Assembly: GCA_016647705.1 (NCBI GenBank)
Contig: CM028333.1
Span: forward strand, 18,039,743-18,103,742
Direction: 5' to 3'
DNA: 64,000 nucleotides
DNA from: Eucommia ulmoides
Taxonomy: Eukaryota; Streptophyta; Magnoliopsida; Garryales; Eucommiaceae
A model generated the notes under the pieces. That model saw only the letters and a program-made list of their open reading frames with translations, made no database searches and was not told the DNA's origin. Made by a program: the position numbers and the translations under genes. Each line of letters begins with the position of its first letter. Position 1 is the first letter of the stretch. Shown here piece by piece: positions 34,250 to 45,651 of the stretch.

Positions 34250-35178
34250 TGTTGGAAACAACTATATCCTATAACTCCTTAAGATTATACAACAACTTCA
34301 AAAATACAATAGCTACAGAGATTTGAAATTTAAATTATAACAATAACACATAAGTTAATAAATGTCCTCTAATGAGGGTATTTCTAGGCTTCACCGAGTT
34401 AGCACCAGGGCCCTAGCCACGTGTCCACTATCGTCGTAACATGGTCGCATTCAAGAATCCAAAGTGTCACGCAAGAGCATACGCATACCAAGACTTCTTC
34501 CCTTAAATCTCCTTTGCACCCAAGAAGGAGCAATGAGCCCCGTAGAGACGCTGTCGTCCAGAATTTTATGCCACGACAATGGGCAGCCAACTTCAGGGAC
34601 TTGGCTATTTATCTTAACCGACACATAGTTTCAGTTCGTTTCTCCTCCAAGACTCCGCAGATCTCTGATCTCCTCCTCTAGGACTCCTCCACAAGCTTGG
34701 TAGAGGCCTGCAGGCCTTTCCAGATAGGCCCGAAAGCCCAAGTCCAGTGATTTTCTCCTAAACGCTCTAGATTATCGGCTAAACACATGATTTTGCCTAA
34801 TTAATAGTGTTTAGGCTTGATTAAGTAAAGCTAATGATCTCCAACGCCTATAAATACCAGGAGTATGCAAGCCTAATGTAACGTTTCATCATTAATTACA
34901 TAGTTAACGCATTTATGTACCTTTTTTCTCTGAGCTTTTACTCTCACGCAAGAGAGGTTTTGCCGGGACAAATCCCAGCTCAACCTTGTACGGGCATAAA
35001 TCCCTGAGGAGTAAGAAATTTGGATTTCAGCAAGTCAGCCTTCCAGAATGACTGTTACAGCTCATTTAAAGAATCTTCAACTCCAACTCCAGTTGAGCAA
35101 CTCCACCTCAGCAGAATGACTTACCTATCATATGACTAGACTATACTTGAGGTGTTAACCATTTTGGGGGTACCAACA
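34250..35178 (+). repeat. 5' LTR of second Tat-like element
   Basis: The right end TACCAACA at 35178 is fixed by the PBS two bases later. The left end TGTTGG at 34250 is chosen because it mirrors the right end (TGTTGG…CCAACA); it is an estimate. TATA box GCCTATAAATACC is at about 34845-34858. Confidence 0.6.
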
Positions 35179-35180
35179 GC

Positions 35181-35198
35181 TTGGCGCCGTCTATGGGA
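35181..35198 (+). other. primer binding site
   Basis: TTGGCGCCGTCTATGGGA, two bases inside the 5' LTR. Confidence 0.75.
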
Positions 35199-35259
35199 AC
35201 CATCCAAAAAACCTTCATGTGATCATTGCTCTATGCTTAGTTAAGCTTGAATTATCACA

Positions 35260-37099
35260 ATGTCTGGTCAGAAAGACAAACATAGAATAGAAGAACAAGA
35301 TATGTCAAAAACTCTAAGGTCATACTCTCCAACTCCTACCAACGAGAATAACTTTCACCTCAAGACCAGGCATGGCCATCTACTCGGCCACCTTAGGCTG
35401 CAGGACAAACCACGAGAGTTGTGGAAGCATCTCGGATAAATTTTCTTGAGCGCCAGATGAGAGAATTCAAGTCATGTATACAGCTCTTCCTCGTGCGCCT
35501 GTCGCCGCCTCCCGTCCAGGGGGGACTGATTCTCCAAACTGCAGGGCCCGATAAGCCACCCTTAGACCGCAATGTTCGTATAGAATCTTCGAATGGGCGT
35601 GCATCCATGGACCGCCCTCCACCTCACAACCAAGAGTCTACAGGACTAGAGAGGGCCCCCCGGTAGTGCCAAGAACCCCACTTCATCTACTGTGCGAAAA
35701 TGTAGCCAGGGACCTGTCTGAATCCCATGATGGTCAAGCTCCCTATCGCGCATCCAGATTCGATCCAAGGGGACGACATAAACATAAAATCGGCTCCTAC
35801 TCGCCTCCCTCCCATTACGGTGTGGCCTGAGCTATGAGCAGTCATACATGGTGTGAGCCCCGAGTAGGGGAGGCCGTTGAGTGCCGCCTGGCTGACATGA
35901 AAGCCCATCTCTAGGAGGTAAATATGGTCGATCAGAACAAAACATTATTATGAAGGTAAGATCTCTATTCGTAGAACAAGTGTTGGAAAAAGTAGTGCCA
36001 AGATGTTTTGTTTACCCTCAGATGAGTCCTTATGATGGGACAACAGATCTGGTCAACCACCTATCCATGTTCAAATCTCATATGGACATGTAGGTGGCCT
36101 CTATGGCCCTGCGGTGCAAAGTCTTCCCGATCACCCTTACAGGGTCAACAAGGTCCTAGTACCAGGGCATGAGGCCGGCATCCACTCTACATTCTGGGAG
36201 TTCAAGCAATTATTTTTGGCTCATTTTAGTTGTTCCTGATGGAGGCCGAAGACTTTGGCATATGTCCTTACTCTCTAGCAGATCCGAGTGAATCCTTGGA
36301 AGATAATGTCGAACGCTTCAATCGAGAAGCCAATGCGTGCAACGAACTCCTTAAAGGCGTGGCACTGAACACCTTTGTTGGTGGGATCCAGTACCAGAGG
36401 TTATCCTATGATCTCTGTTCGAATCCTGCCTCACTCTCGATTATGCTCTAGATTGTGGGGCCAGGAGAGATAGGGAAGGGGTGAACAAACAGAAGGAACC
36501 AAGAAATAGGGTTCAAAATTAGGCCCAAGGCTTGAGAAGGCTACAAGCTGAAGGGAGGTTGGGACCCTTACCCGGGGATAGGAGACTGCTTCTGCCCCCA
36601 GGGCATCGCCAATAAGGATTTACTCCGTTTATAGCCTCGGTGGCCACCATCTTCGCAGAAAAATCAGGACATGATTTCTTTTCTCCTCCTCTGCCCCTGA
36701 GAGAAAAGTCTGTCGGTAGGCCGATGACCAAGTACTATGAGTTCCACCAAGATAGAGGCTATTCTACAAACAACTACTTTTAGCTCCGGCAGGAAATTGA
36801 ACCTCTAATTTGAAGAGGCTATGTAATACCTCAAGAAATTTATATTTTAAAAATATTATTTCAATATTGTTCGGTTGTTTTGTATATTACGAAAATTTAT
36901 AAGATAAATAATATTTGATAATTTTTTGGGGTTAAAAGTTAATTTTAAATTGACTTTTAAACGTTTTGGGACTATTGTGTTATTTAAAATATACGTTTAA
37001 ACCCCAAAAATTATCAAATATTAAATATAAATTTCTCTGGGTGTTATAGGCTATCTCGGGAACAATGTCCAGAGTGAAAATCAGGAGCATCCTGATGAG
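35260..37099 (+). pseudogene. gag of second Tat-like element
   Basis: ATG at 35260 (MSGQKDKHRIEEQ). A capsid-like region at about 35990-36420 reads YPQMSPYDGTTDLVNHLSMF and, in shifted frames, onward to NREANACNELLKGVALNTFVGG. Near 36780-36816 the motif RQEIEPLI, stop, RGYLG is the segment after the gag zinc-knuckle region. The 227-bp foldback element splits RGY|LG. Frameshifts and stops make it non-functional. Confidence 0.75.
36817..37053 (+). mobile_element. 227-bp foldback element made from gypsy LTR ends, with TSD GGCTA
   Basis: The element is 36822-37048; GGCTA flanks it exactly at 36817-36821 and 37049-37053. The left end TGTAATACC…GAAATTTATATTTT matches the U3 start of the Tekay-like LTR at 4383. 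The right end, reverse-complemented (TATAACACC…GAAATTTATATTT), matches the same start. A further inverted pair, AATATTTGATAATTTTTTGG (about 36907) and its complement near 37000-37024, makes the whole unit a long imperfect hairpin. It has no coding capacity. Confidence 0.8.
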
Positions 37100-38834
37100 T
37101 GATAGGTGTGAAAAACCTATCTATTTTCAATCCGAATTAGTTAGTTTTCCAATATGTTTATAGTTATTTTTATTATGTTTTAATTAGTATTTATATTTTT
37201 TGTATAACTCAGGTGTGTAGGTCAAAAAGATAGGAAACTAGAGCTAAAACGATGAGATCGAACCAAAGCGGTTCGAAGTTACGGTGGATAAACAAGCTTG
37301 GAGGCTAAAAGATAAAACAGGCCCACCGCTTAAGTGTCCAGACCACCACTTAAACGGTGAAAATGCAGATAAGAGTAAAATGTTATTGACGAACGACCGC
37401 CGGAGCGGAAATTCTACCGCTTAGGCGGAAATCCAGCAGAGGACGAAGAAGGGCTACTGACAGCCGCTCGCCTAGGCGGAATTTCTACCGCCTAGGCGAA
37501 AATCCAACAGAATGTTCTCCCAGTCCACCGCCTACTTCACCGCCCAGGCGATCAGACTTAACCGACCTAATTCCGCCTTGGCGGAATTTCCACCGCCTAG
37601 GCGGATTTGCCCTGCACAGCCTTTAGATATTTTTAGATATTTTTAGGATATTTTTACTATAAATATACCCTCTCCTCCTCCTTTGGCCGGATCTCTCTCC
37701 TCTCTCTTTCATTTTTGAGCCCCTTAGGCTATAGTTAAGCCAAGGGTTAAGGATTTTAGTGGTGGAGCTCACATCCCGAAGTGGAGAAGACGGCGAATCA
37801 ATCGTTGAGCGTTCTTAGCGGTTTATCTTCGGACAAGGCTAAGTTCTTCGATCGTTTTTCCTTATTTCTTTATCTTAGGAGCATGTGAGCATATTTAGCT
37901 CGTTATTTCATTATATATGCGGCTATGGCCCCAAGTTAAATATGGATTGTAGTAGGGATTAACCTATAATTTATAAATATGTTGTTTGGATGATTTCGGT
38001 GTTTCGTTTGTGATTGTTCTTCGTAGTTTGATTGTATTTATCGTATTGTTTGTTTATTATGCTTAGATTGATAAATGGAGAATACGGGGTTTTGATAAAA
38101 CCCCGGATTCAGATTACAGTAAACAAACGCCACGATTCTATAACCCGATCGAGGTTTGAATCGTGGACAATCGATGACGTTGGGCAAGACACACGCTACC
38201 TAGGGTCGTTAAGACGTTGAGGGGGACCTCTTCGTTGACTCGAAATGGCGTTATATCCCTCGTCTTATACTTGAAAGAGGTGGCGAGGGAGTTTTAGAAT
38301 AGAGATTGTCAATAGGGTAAATACAACGCGACGATCCAATAACCCGGGAGGGAGTTGGATTGTGCGCAATCAATGACGCTGAGCGAGATTCACGTGACCT
38401 AGGGTTGTTAAGACGTTGAGGGGGACTTCTTTGTTGACTCAAAATCATGTATTCTCCAGTCTTACACTCGAAAGAGGTGGTGGTGGAGTTTACGTACCGA
38501 GGTTGTCAAATAAGTCGAACAACGTAAACGTGAGTAAATCGGAATCGAACACGTGTTTGTAAACACGTTAATCCCTATGCAATTATTCACCCTAAAACAT
38601 ATTAACATAATAGTGTAGTTAATTTAGGATATATTAGTATTAGTTTAATTAATTAAATACATTTATTTTTCGCCTAGATAAATTTAGGTTATGACAAACG
38701 CGGTATTCGATAGTAACGACAACAATCCCTGTGGATACGATAACCCGATCTTAACGATCACACTATACTAAAACTTAGACCTCGTATACTTGCGAGTGTA
38801 AGTAGCGGCGTGTTTTTCCCGCGCTACCAATGAG
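37095..38834 (+). mobile_element. Athila-like solo LTR with TSD ATGAG
   Basis: LTR 37100-38829 (1730 bp), TGATAGGTGT … CGCTACCA, with ATGAG at 37095-37099 and 38830-38834. Removing it joins gypsy gag sequence directly. Internal landmarks: CCGCCTAGGCGG palindrome array 37318-37610, TATA box 37658-37665, and ~205-bp tandem duplication at about 38128-38540. A solo LTR arises by recombination between the two LTRs of a former full element. Confidence 0.92.
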
Positions 38835-39296
38835 CCTCGGGCCTAGAGAAGACGGGAAAACTGCAACCGTCTACTGCCCCAAGGAGCTGAGGATGGGGAC
38901 GATCACCAGTACGTGGATGGAGAGATCAGTGTCATCCATGGTGGATTCATCTCTGAGGAAAAAAAAATGCCATCCTCCATAAAGAGGCACGAGTGAAAGA
39001 CAAAGAAAAAATCTAACGATAACATATATGAGGTGAGTACAATTGACGTTGCCTCACATAACCTCATATCCTTCAGCGAAGCCGACCTTTGAGGACTATA
39101 AATGCACCCCAATGACGTGCTAGTCATCATCGTTGGTCAACGGAGGGAGCTCAGCTGACATCATCTTCAAATGGGCCTTTGACAAGTTGAAGACCAAGGC
39201 TGGTGCCCTGCAGCCCACTAAATCTTCTCGAGTCAGTTTTGGGAAAGAGGTAGTCAACTCTCTTGGATGGGTATCTCTGTCTGTCACGATCGAGAC
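38835..39296 (+). pseudogene. gag end and protease start of second Tat-like element
   Basis: Reads VIHGGFISEE near 38935, FSEADL near 39075, and the protease active site as NGGSSADIIFKWAFDKLK (from about 39136), where the usual catalytic Asp is Asn, a G-to-A change. Interrupted at 39297 by a SIRE-like LTR and continued at 41440. Confidence 0.8.
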
Positions 39297-41444
39297 TGTT
39301 GGGTCAGTGGAATACCCAAGAGAGGAGGTGAATTGGGTAATTAAAAATTTATCAGAATAAAACTTTAATAAATCAAATAATTAATTTTAATCCTAAATTA
39401 ATTATTATCTTTATATCACAACGGAATTAAATAATCAACTAAGTGCACACCAAACAGCAAAAATAAATAAAGTAAATATTGCAGCACATCAAGATATATC
39501 CTAGTTCACCAAATTACTCTTGGCCAGTCCAGTCCTCCGAGCTCTACAGAGATTCGCATCCATTAATACTCAAGATCCCTTTAAAGGAAGGAACCAAACC
39601 CTCACACCGATTCTTTTACAGGCTCAAAATCAACCTTTACAATATCTTTTTCCCATGCTAAGGAAAAACCTCTACTTTTTACAGGTTAAAGAATAACTTA
39701 ATTCTTTTTAACACTAAGGCCAAATAATCAAAACATCACCAATCACTCTAAATATCCTTTTACCCAGTAAGGATTGAACCGTTACAAATTTCAATCAAAA
39801 ATATAATTCTATCCAGGAAGAATCACTACTTTAATCTCTTTACAAGAAGAGACTAAAAACCGACTACCCCTGATTAAATACCCCCAGTAGTATTTAACCC
39901 ATCACACTACTCACCAATACAAATTGATAAGCAAAAAATCTCACTCGGAACTTCTACCACCCCAGATAAATAATAACTTAATTACTATCTCAAGTCTAGT
40001 GATAGAAAAAATTTGAGATTGAAAATCTGATTTTAAACAAGATATGGGTAGCAAATAATTTAGCACGTAATTAGATTCAAGAAATTATTTATAAAAATAT
40101 TTTCTTCAATAAAGAATCAAAAAATAATTTCTAAAGATCAATTTTCAAAAATAAACAAGTAATGCACAATTAGAAAGTAATTGAAAATATCTCACCCGGA
40201 ATCCACAGAATAAATAAATAAATAAAGCAATGTAACTTCAAATCCGGTAGTGGCAAAGATTGATAGCAATTGATCTTCAAGATCGCCTCTCAGAATAGCT
40301 CACACAATATCTCAAAATGATGACTCTTATAACAGCTCACAAATGATCTTAACTGTTATGCTCTCTCAATGTTGATCTTTTATTTATGAAATTCGCACGT
40401 TTATATATATGGGAAATAAATCAGCTCTCTAACGGCTAGTTCTCATGTGTCATGACAATTAAATGCTCTCTTAGACCCCATATATCATTATGACTTCATT
40501 TTGGTTCAATACACTTAATAATAGCATTTAAAACTTTCAATTAAGTCCCCCCAAATATTTCTTAATCTCAATTAATTAGAATAGAATCAATTTTATGTGC
40601 CAAATTGAGAAACATTAAAAATTAATGAACCAAATCAATAGGATTTAAACATTAGGTGAAGCATATCTTAAATATAATAATATCCCCGAAATCTCTCTCA
40701 AATCCCAACAAAAAATGGCTACTTTTGAATATAATCTCGGAATATACAGAATCTTGAAACAGTGCGTCCGGTCGACCGGTCAGTCAACTGACCTATTCAG
40801 GATGTAGCCAAGTCATCGATGCTGCGTTCATAAGTCGATTTATCTGTCAACTTGGAAATTCAGATAGTTCGTTTTACCTTCACCGATCGACCTACCTGTC
40901 GACTTAGAAATATAGAGAATTCAGCTTTTCTTTACCGGTCGACCTGCCTGTCGACTTAGAGATATATGTTGTTTCTGCTACTTGATTCAGTCGATCTATC
41001 AGTCGACTTACATCTGTTGGATCTCTTTTCTAAACTTATTTTTAACTCTTTCTCTTTTACGTTTTTACCCCTTTAACCATTTTCTTTTCTAAATATGCTC
41101 CACTAATCTTCTTATATTCCATTTTAGTTAATTATAAATATTTCTTTTCAAACACACAGGAGCAAATATTTTCATCTTATCAAAACACACATAAATAATA
41201 AAAACTTTTTGTGTCGTGTATGTGTTCTTAATTGGGATATCAAGAGTTGAAATTCACCTGAGTTGTTTTTCCTAATTTCTTCAAACTCTTAATTTTTCAT
41301 CATCTTCGACATCATCATTTAGCATCCATTTAATTTGCATCTTCATCACTGGAACTTAAATAACTGAAACACTCAATTAAACCGTTAGTTCCACTAAAAC
41401 ATCAACACTTAATTGTTCATCAAAATTTTAGGATCAACAGGGAT
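39292..41444 (-). mobile_element. SIRE-like copia solo LTR, minus orientation
   Basis: LTR 39297-41439 (2143 bp) runs on the minus strand from TGTTGATCC to CCCAACA. It matches the LTR at 52458-54573 throughout and, in opposite orientation, that at 42431-44559. The segment GAGGTGAATTGGGTAATT near its 3' end is typical of SIRE/Maximus-type LTRs (inference). Flanks GAGAC and GGGAT share three of five bases, so the target duplication is decayed or lost, yet protease sequence continues correctly on both sides. A GTCGAC palindrome array lies at about 40765-40995. Confidence 0.85.
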
Positions 41445-42430
41445 AAATCCAAGATCATCAATGGTATGGACCAAGTTTTTAATAGTGGACAGGTCATCGC
41501 CCTACAACGCTATTATGGGAAAACCTATAGTTTCAGCCTTCAAGCACTTCTGTTCTCCATACTACCAAGTTATGAAGTTCCCTACTGACCAAGGGATAGG
41601 AGAAGTAAGAGGTCACCAAGAGGCGTCACGAGCTTGTGCCCGAAGGGCAGTGGAGAAGAAGAAATAGTAACCAACGCCAGGTCCTAGACTCCAAGGGTCT
41701 AAGCTAGTAACTCTTGAGCTCATGACCTTGAACGCCGAAGAGGTCCTAGTGCTGATTGACAACCCCATGGATGATGAGCCGAGTCCCCGTCCACATTGAA
41801 GATTTGGTTAAAGTGTCAATTCATCCAACTCTTAAAAAAATGGTCAGACTAAAAGCCAAGCTCACACTAGAACAACGGGTTGAGCTCACAAAGCTGCTAC
41901 GAAAAAAAGTTGATGTGTTCACCTGGTCTCAAGATGAGCTCCCAGGAATCAATCCAAGGGTGGCCATGCACAAGCTCCACATTGACCCACACCATCCTCC
42001 AGTTTGGCAAAAGATGAGGAAGTTACATTCTAAGCGCCAGAAAATCATCAAAGAAGAAATGCAAAAACTAATTAAGTCTGGTGTTGTAGAGGAAGTGATG
42101 TTCCCAGACTAGTTGTTCAATGTTGTGCTCGCTCCTAAGGCTAGGGAAAAATGGAGGCTCTGCATCGACTTCAAAGATCTCAACAAGGCCTGCCCCCAAA
42201 TACTTTTTTCCTCTACCAATGATTGATCTTATTATCGACGCCATGGCAGGCCATGATCTCTTCAGTTTCTTGGACGCTTATGCCTGCTATAACTAGATTC
42301 TTTTATTCTACAAGAGAAAAACGTCTTTCATTACGGATAGGGGAACATACTGTTACAAGGTGGATGTTCTTTGGCGTGCGCAACGTTGAAGCCACCGGCT
42401 AAAGGTTGGTCAAAAAAATTATTGAACTCA
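41440..42430 (+). pseudogene. protease end and reverse transcriptase N-half of second Tat-like element
   Basis: 41440-41667 holds the protease C-terminus (SSPYNAIMGKPIVSAF). Reverse transcriptase begins at about 41780 (DVFTWSQDELPGINP, KMRKLHSKRQKIIKEEMQKL, EKWRLCIDFKDLNKACP) and decays through frameshifts. It reaches TYCYKV near 42340 and RLVKKIIELMI at 42403-42430, just short of the catalytic YxDD, where the next element starts. Confidence 0.82.
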
Positions 42431-44559
42431 TGATTTTGATGAACAATTAAGAATTGATGTTTTTGGTGGAACTAATGATTTTATCAAGTGTTTCAGATTT
42501 ATAAGTTTCAATCTTTTAATTCAGAAGAAGATCTCATAAAAAAAATATATAAAGGGTGCAAGATGGACGCTATTAAGATATGAAGAGTTTTGAAGACCTT
42601 GAAGAAAAATAGGTGAAAACAACTTTCCACTTATATACTCTTAATGCAACCCAAATTAGGATACACTTTCAATGAGTTAATTACATGTGTGTCATGATAA
42701 GAAATGATAAGTTCAAGATCCTAAAATGAAATATTGTACGTGCTCCTTATGTGAAATGAAATTGATAATTGATATAATTGAAAAACATGTTTTAAAGTAT
42801 AAAAAGTTGTATTTTAGGGACAATTCGGTCAACTGAGAAAAATAATCGGTGAACCAAATCAAATAGTGAGTTTTGGAGTCGGAATAAGGTGCTACTGATC
42901 CAGTCGGTCAATCGAATTGAATTGGTCGGTTAACCATTTGAAGCAGTAGCTTAATTGGCAAAGGAAGTGAGCACACTGATCCAATTCGTCAACCGAATAG
43001 AAGTGGTCGGTCAATCATTTGAGTTAGTAGGTAAATCGAAGGAAAATTGGATCACTCGAATCCAATCGGTCAACTGATTTAGAGCAATCGGTTAACCGAT
43101 TGGCCTTTAAGGCAATGACTAACTTTGGTTCTAGACAGGCTGGTAAATCGACATGTGGGAGAGAATTGGGGGATTTGAACCTAATTGAGATATTATCAAC
43201 CTATTCTATTATCTATACTGATTTGGTCCATATACTTTAAGATTCTCCTAAAATAAATGGATTAATACTTTCTATCTCTACGGTTTTTAAATTGACAATA
43301 GTTTAATGGACTTATTTGAGAGAATCAAAAGTTATTTTTAAGTGAAATACTTATGAATTGAAAGGTTATTATATATGGGTCTAAGAGTGTCTTAAGAGGT
43401 ATATCTTTGAGAAACTAGTCGTTGGAGAGGTTGATATTTATCTATTAATATAGACCTGCGGGAATTAAGATCAACATATCAAGAATTATTAGTTTAAGCT
43501 ATTTTAAGAGGGATATTTACGCTGAGATTTTTGTGAGAAATTTATTATAAGTTCTTGATCTAAAGTGCTTGTGGTTTGGCGTCACCGACTTATGTTCTAT
43601 TGTGATACTATCATTATCTTCGGTGTTTTTCGATGATATTTTTCCAAGTTTTGTTATTTACTCTGAAATTATATTCTTATTGATTGCTTGGTATAAGATT
43701 GTTTAGAAAATCGTTTTAAACTTAAAAACTTGAAAATATTTTTAAACAATTTTATTTAATTATCTAATTACGCCCATATTATTTATTAATCAGATTTTAT
43801 TTGCCTCACTTTGTATCTATAACGTAATAATTATTCGGGACACTAATCGAGTATATTTGCATTGAGCTGGTAGAAGCTCCTTGTAAGAAGAAACTTACAT
43901 TTTTTTTGTATTTGTGAGTTTGAGTAGATTAGATACGTTTGGGATGGTGTTTAGTCAAGGTAGCTAAATTTCAATCTTTTACCTGTGAACAAGGTTAGGG
44001 TTTAATCTTTGTCTTGCAACAAGGTTAGGTTTTTTTTTTTTTCCTTGAAAAGAATTAGGCTCTGATTCTTTCGGTAATTGAATTATTTTTTGAGTGAATT
44101 ATAAAGGTTTATCCTTCCCTATGAAAAGGATAAGTGAGAGTGTATTAGCTTAATCTTTGACCTGCTAAAAAGATGTGGTTTATCCTCAGCCTAGGAAAAT
44201 GGAAATTTGCAAAGGATGATTATGTGCCTATAAAAAACATCATTGTAAGAGTTTGGTTTCTAACCTGATAAAGGGATCAAAGGGGTTTAGTGGATTGCAA
44301 ATCTCTGTGGAGCTCGGGGGTTTAAATGTATGTATGATTAGCTTGACCAAATCATGATATATCATTTTGTGCTGCATTGTTTGTTTTCTTATATCTTGTG
44401 TTTGGGCATGCACATAGTATTAAACACATATCCGCTGCGTGACTAAGATAATAATTAATTTAGAAAAATTGTTTGATATTAATTGTTTAAAGGAATTAAT
44501 TGTTTAAATGTTGTAACTACCCAATTCACCCCCTTCATGGGTAGCTCTTTGGGCCAACA
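42431..44559 (+). repeat. SIRE-like 5' LTR, plus orientation
   Basis: Its first 100 bp (TTTTGATGAACAATTAAG …, TGTTTTTGGTGGAACTAA) match the reverse complement of the ends of the LTRs at 39297 and 52458, and its end CCCTTCATGGGTAGC…GGCCAACA matches theirs. The first ~14 LTR bases appear missing or changed. An array of GGTCAACCGA/GGTTAACC palindromes lies at about 42830-43105. Confidence 0.8.
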
Positions 44560-44560
44560 A

Positions 44561-44576
44561 TTGACATCAGAGTTGG
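44561..44576 (+). other. primer binding site
   Basis: TTGACATCAGAGTTGG directly after the LTR, resembling the copia PBS of the TTGGYATCAGAGC type. Confidence 0.65.
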
Positions 44577-44599
44577 TTTTAGCTTGTTAAACTTAATAT

Positions 44600-45646
44600 C
44601 CTAGATAAACATGATCACATGAGTGCACTGATAATGATATTGTATGTGAATCCTCTGTTTGTCTTGATACTATTAGAGAATCTCCTGCTTCCTCTGATAA
44701 TTAGGGTCCCGTTAGTGAGAATGATAAACTTTGTGATAACGAGGCTGTAGATAAGGTTATTGAAATGTTGATTGCCCTTACTTATATTTTTGGAAAAGAA
44801 AATTTGAAACTCAGGCAAAAGATTGTCATTCTTGAAAATAAAAAGTTTAGTATCACTAAGTCTCTTAAGAAGAAGAATTTGGATAAGTATTTTGAAACTG
44901 CTGAATTTTTAAATATTTTATCTAAAATTGGTAAGTTGCTTTAAAAAAAATCGATTCTCTTGAAAAAGATAACGATGTTTTGAAAAATAATATCTATGAT
45001 TTTTAGCAAAATTATTTTAAAAAGAAGACCCTTGAAACTTTAAATGAGACCTTAAATATTGAGTTGTATAATGCAAGGTGTGAACTTGATAGAGCTCGTG
45101 TGAAATTTCATTTCGTTGAAAATGATTATCAAATTCTTAAGAGTGATCTTGAATTTATGCATAAGAACAATTTTGGTTTACATGTAAACGTTAGTTCATT
45201 GGAACGGTCACTTGAAAGACTCAGAAGGAGTTTAACGAAGCAGTTCACTTGAAAAGAATATTGAGAGAACTAAACTTGTTGAAAAAACCAATAATTGCTA
45301 GAGCAACTCCTCAATATCAACATCAATATCGTGCTCCTGTACGGAATAATAATTATCCGAAGAAATACGCTAAAAATGCTAGATGTTTTTATTGTGGGAA
45401 ACACGGTCATTTTGAGAAAATATATTATTTGTTGCATGGTTAACCAGTCGGATCTAGAAATAACTAGATACCTAAGAAAGAAATTTTATGCAGGTACAAA
45501 TGGGAGATTTTATCAATCACGAGGGTACAATGAATATTACATGCCAAGAAGGGATTTCAAATTCAAGGTACCAATGAGAATGAATTAAAATACATAAAAT
45601 GGAAAGTTCGAAAAGCAGCAAGTTCAGTACATGGAATCAGTTAATA
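44600..45646 (+). pseudogene. SIRE-like gag remnant
   Basis: Lys/Leu-rich, coiled-coil-like sequence with several stops (for example 45064-45252, LERSLERLRRSLTKQF) leads to a zinc knuckle CFYCGKHGHFEK at about 45388, whose last Cys is Tyr. Basic/aromatic sequence follows up to the insertion point at 45651. Broken by stops and frameshifts. Confidence 0.65.
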
Positions 45647-45651
45647 CTTAT

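Larger units (their letters stand above)
34250..42430 (+). mobile_element. second Tat-like gypsy element, 5' part, with three nested insertions
   Basis: 5' LTR, PBS (TTGGCGCCGTCTATGGGA), gag, protease and half of reverse transcriptase in order on the plus strand. Reading across insertions restores continuity: gag resumes after 36822-37048 and 37100-38829, and protease resumes after 39297-41439. The element stops inside reverse transcriptase at about 42430, where a SIRE-like LTR begins; the remainder and 3' LTR are absent. It is related to, but clearly diverged from, the element at 18940. Confidence 0.85.

Noticed and set aside
36822-37048. Considered as a solo gypsy LTR
   Set aside because: It lacks the LTR's TATA region and normal GTCGTCACA end; its right end is an inverted copy of its left end, so it is a foldback rather than an LTR.
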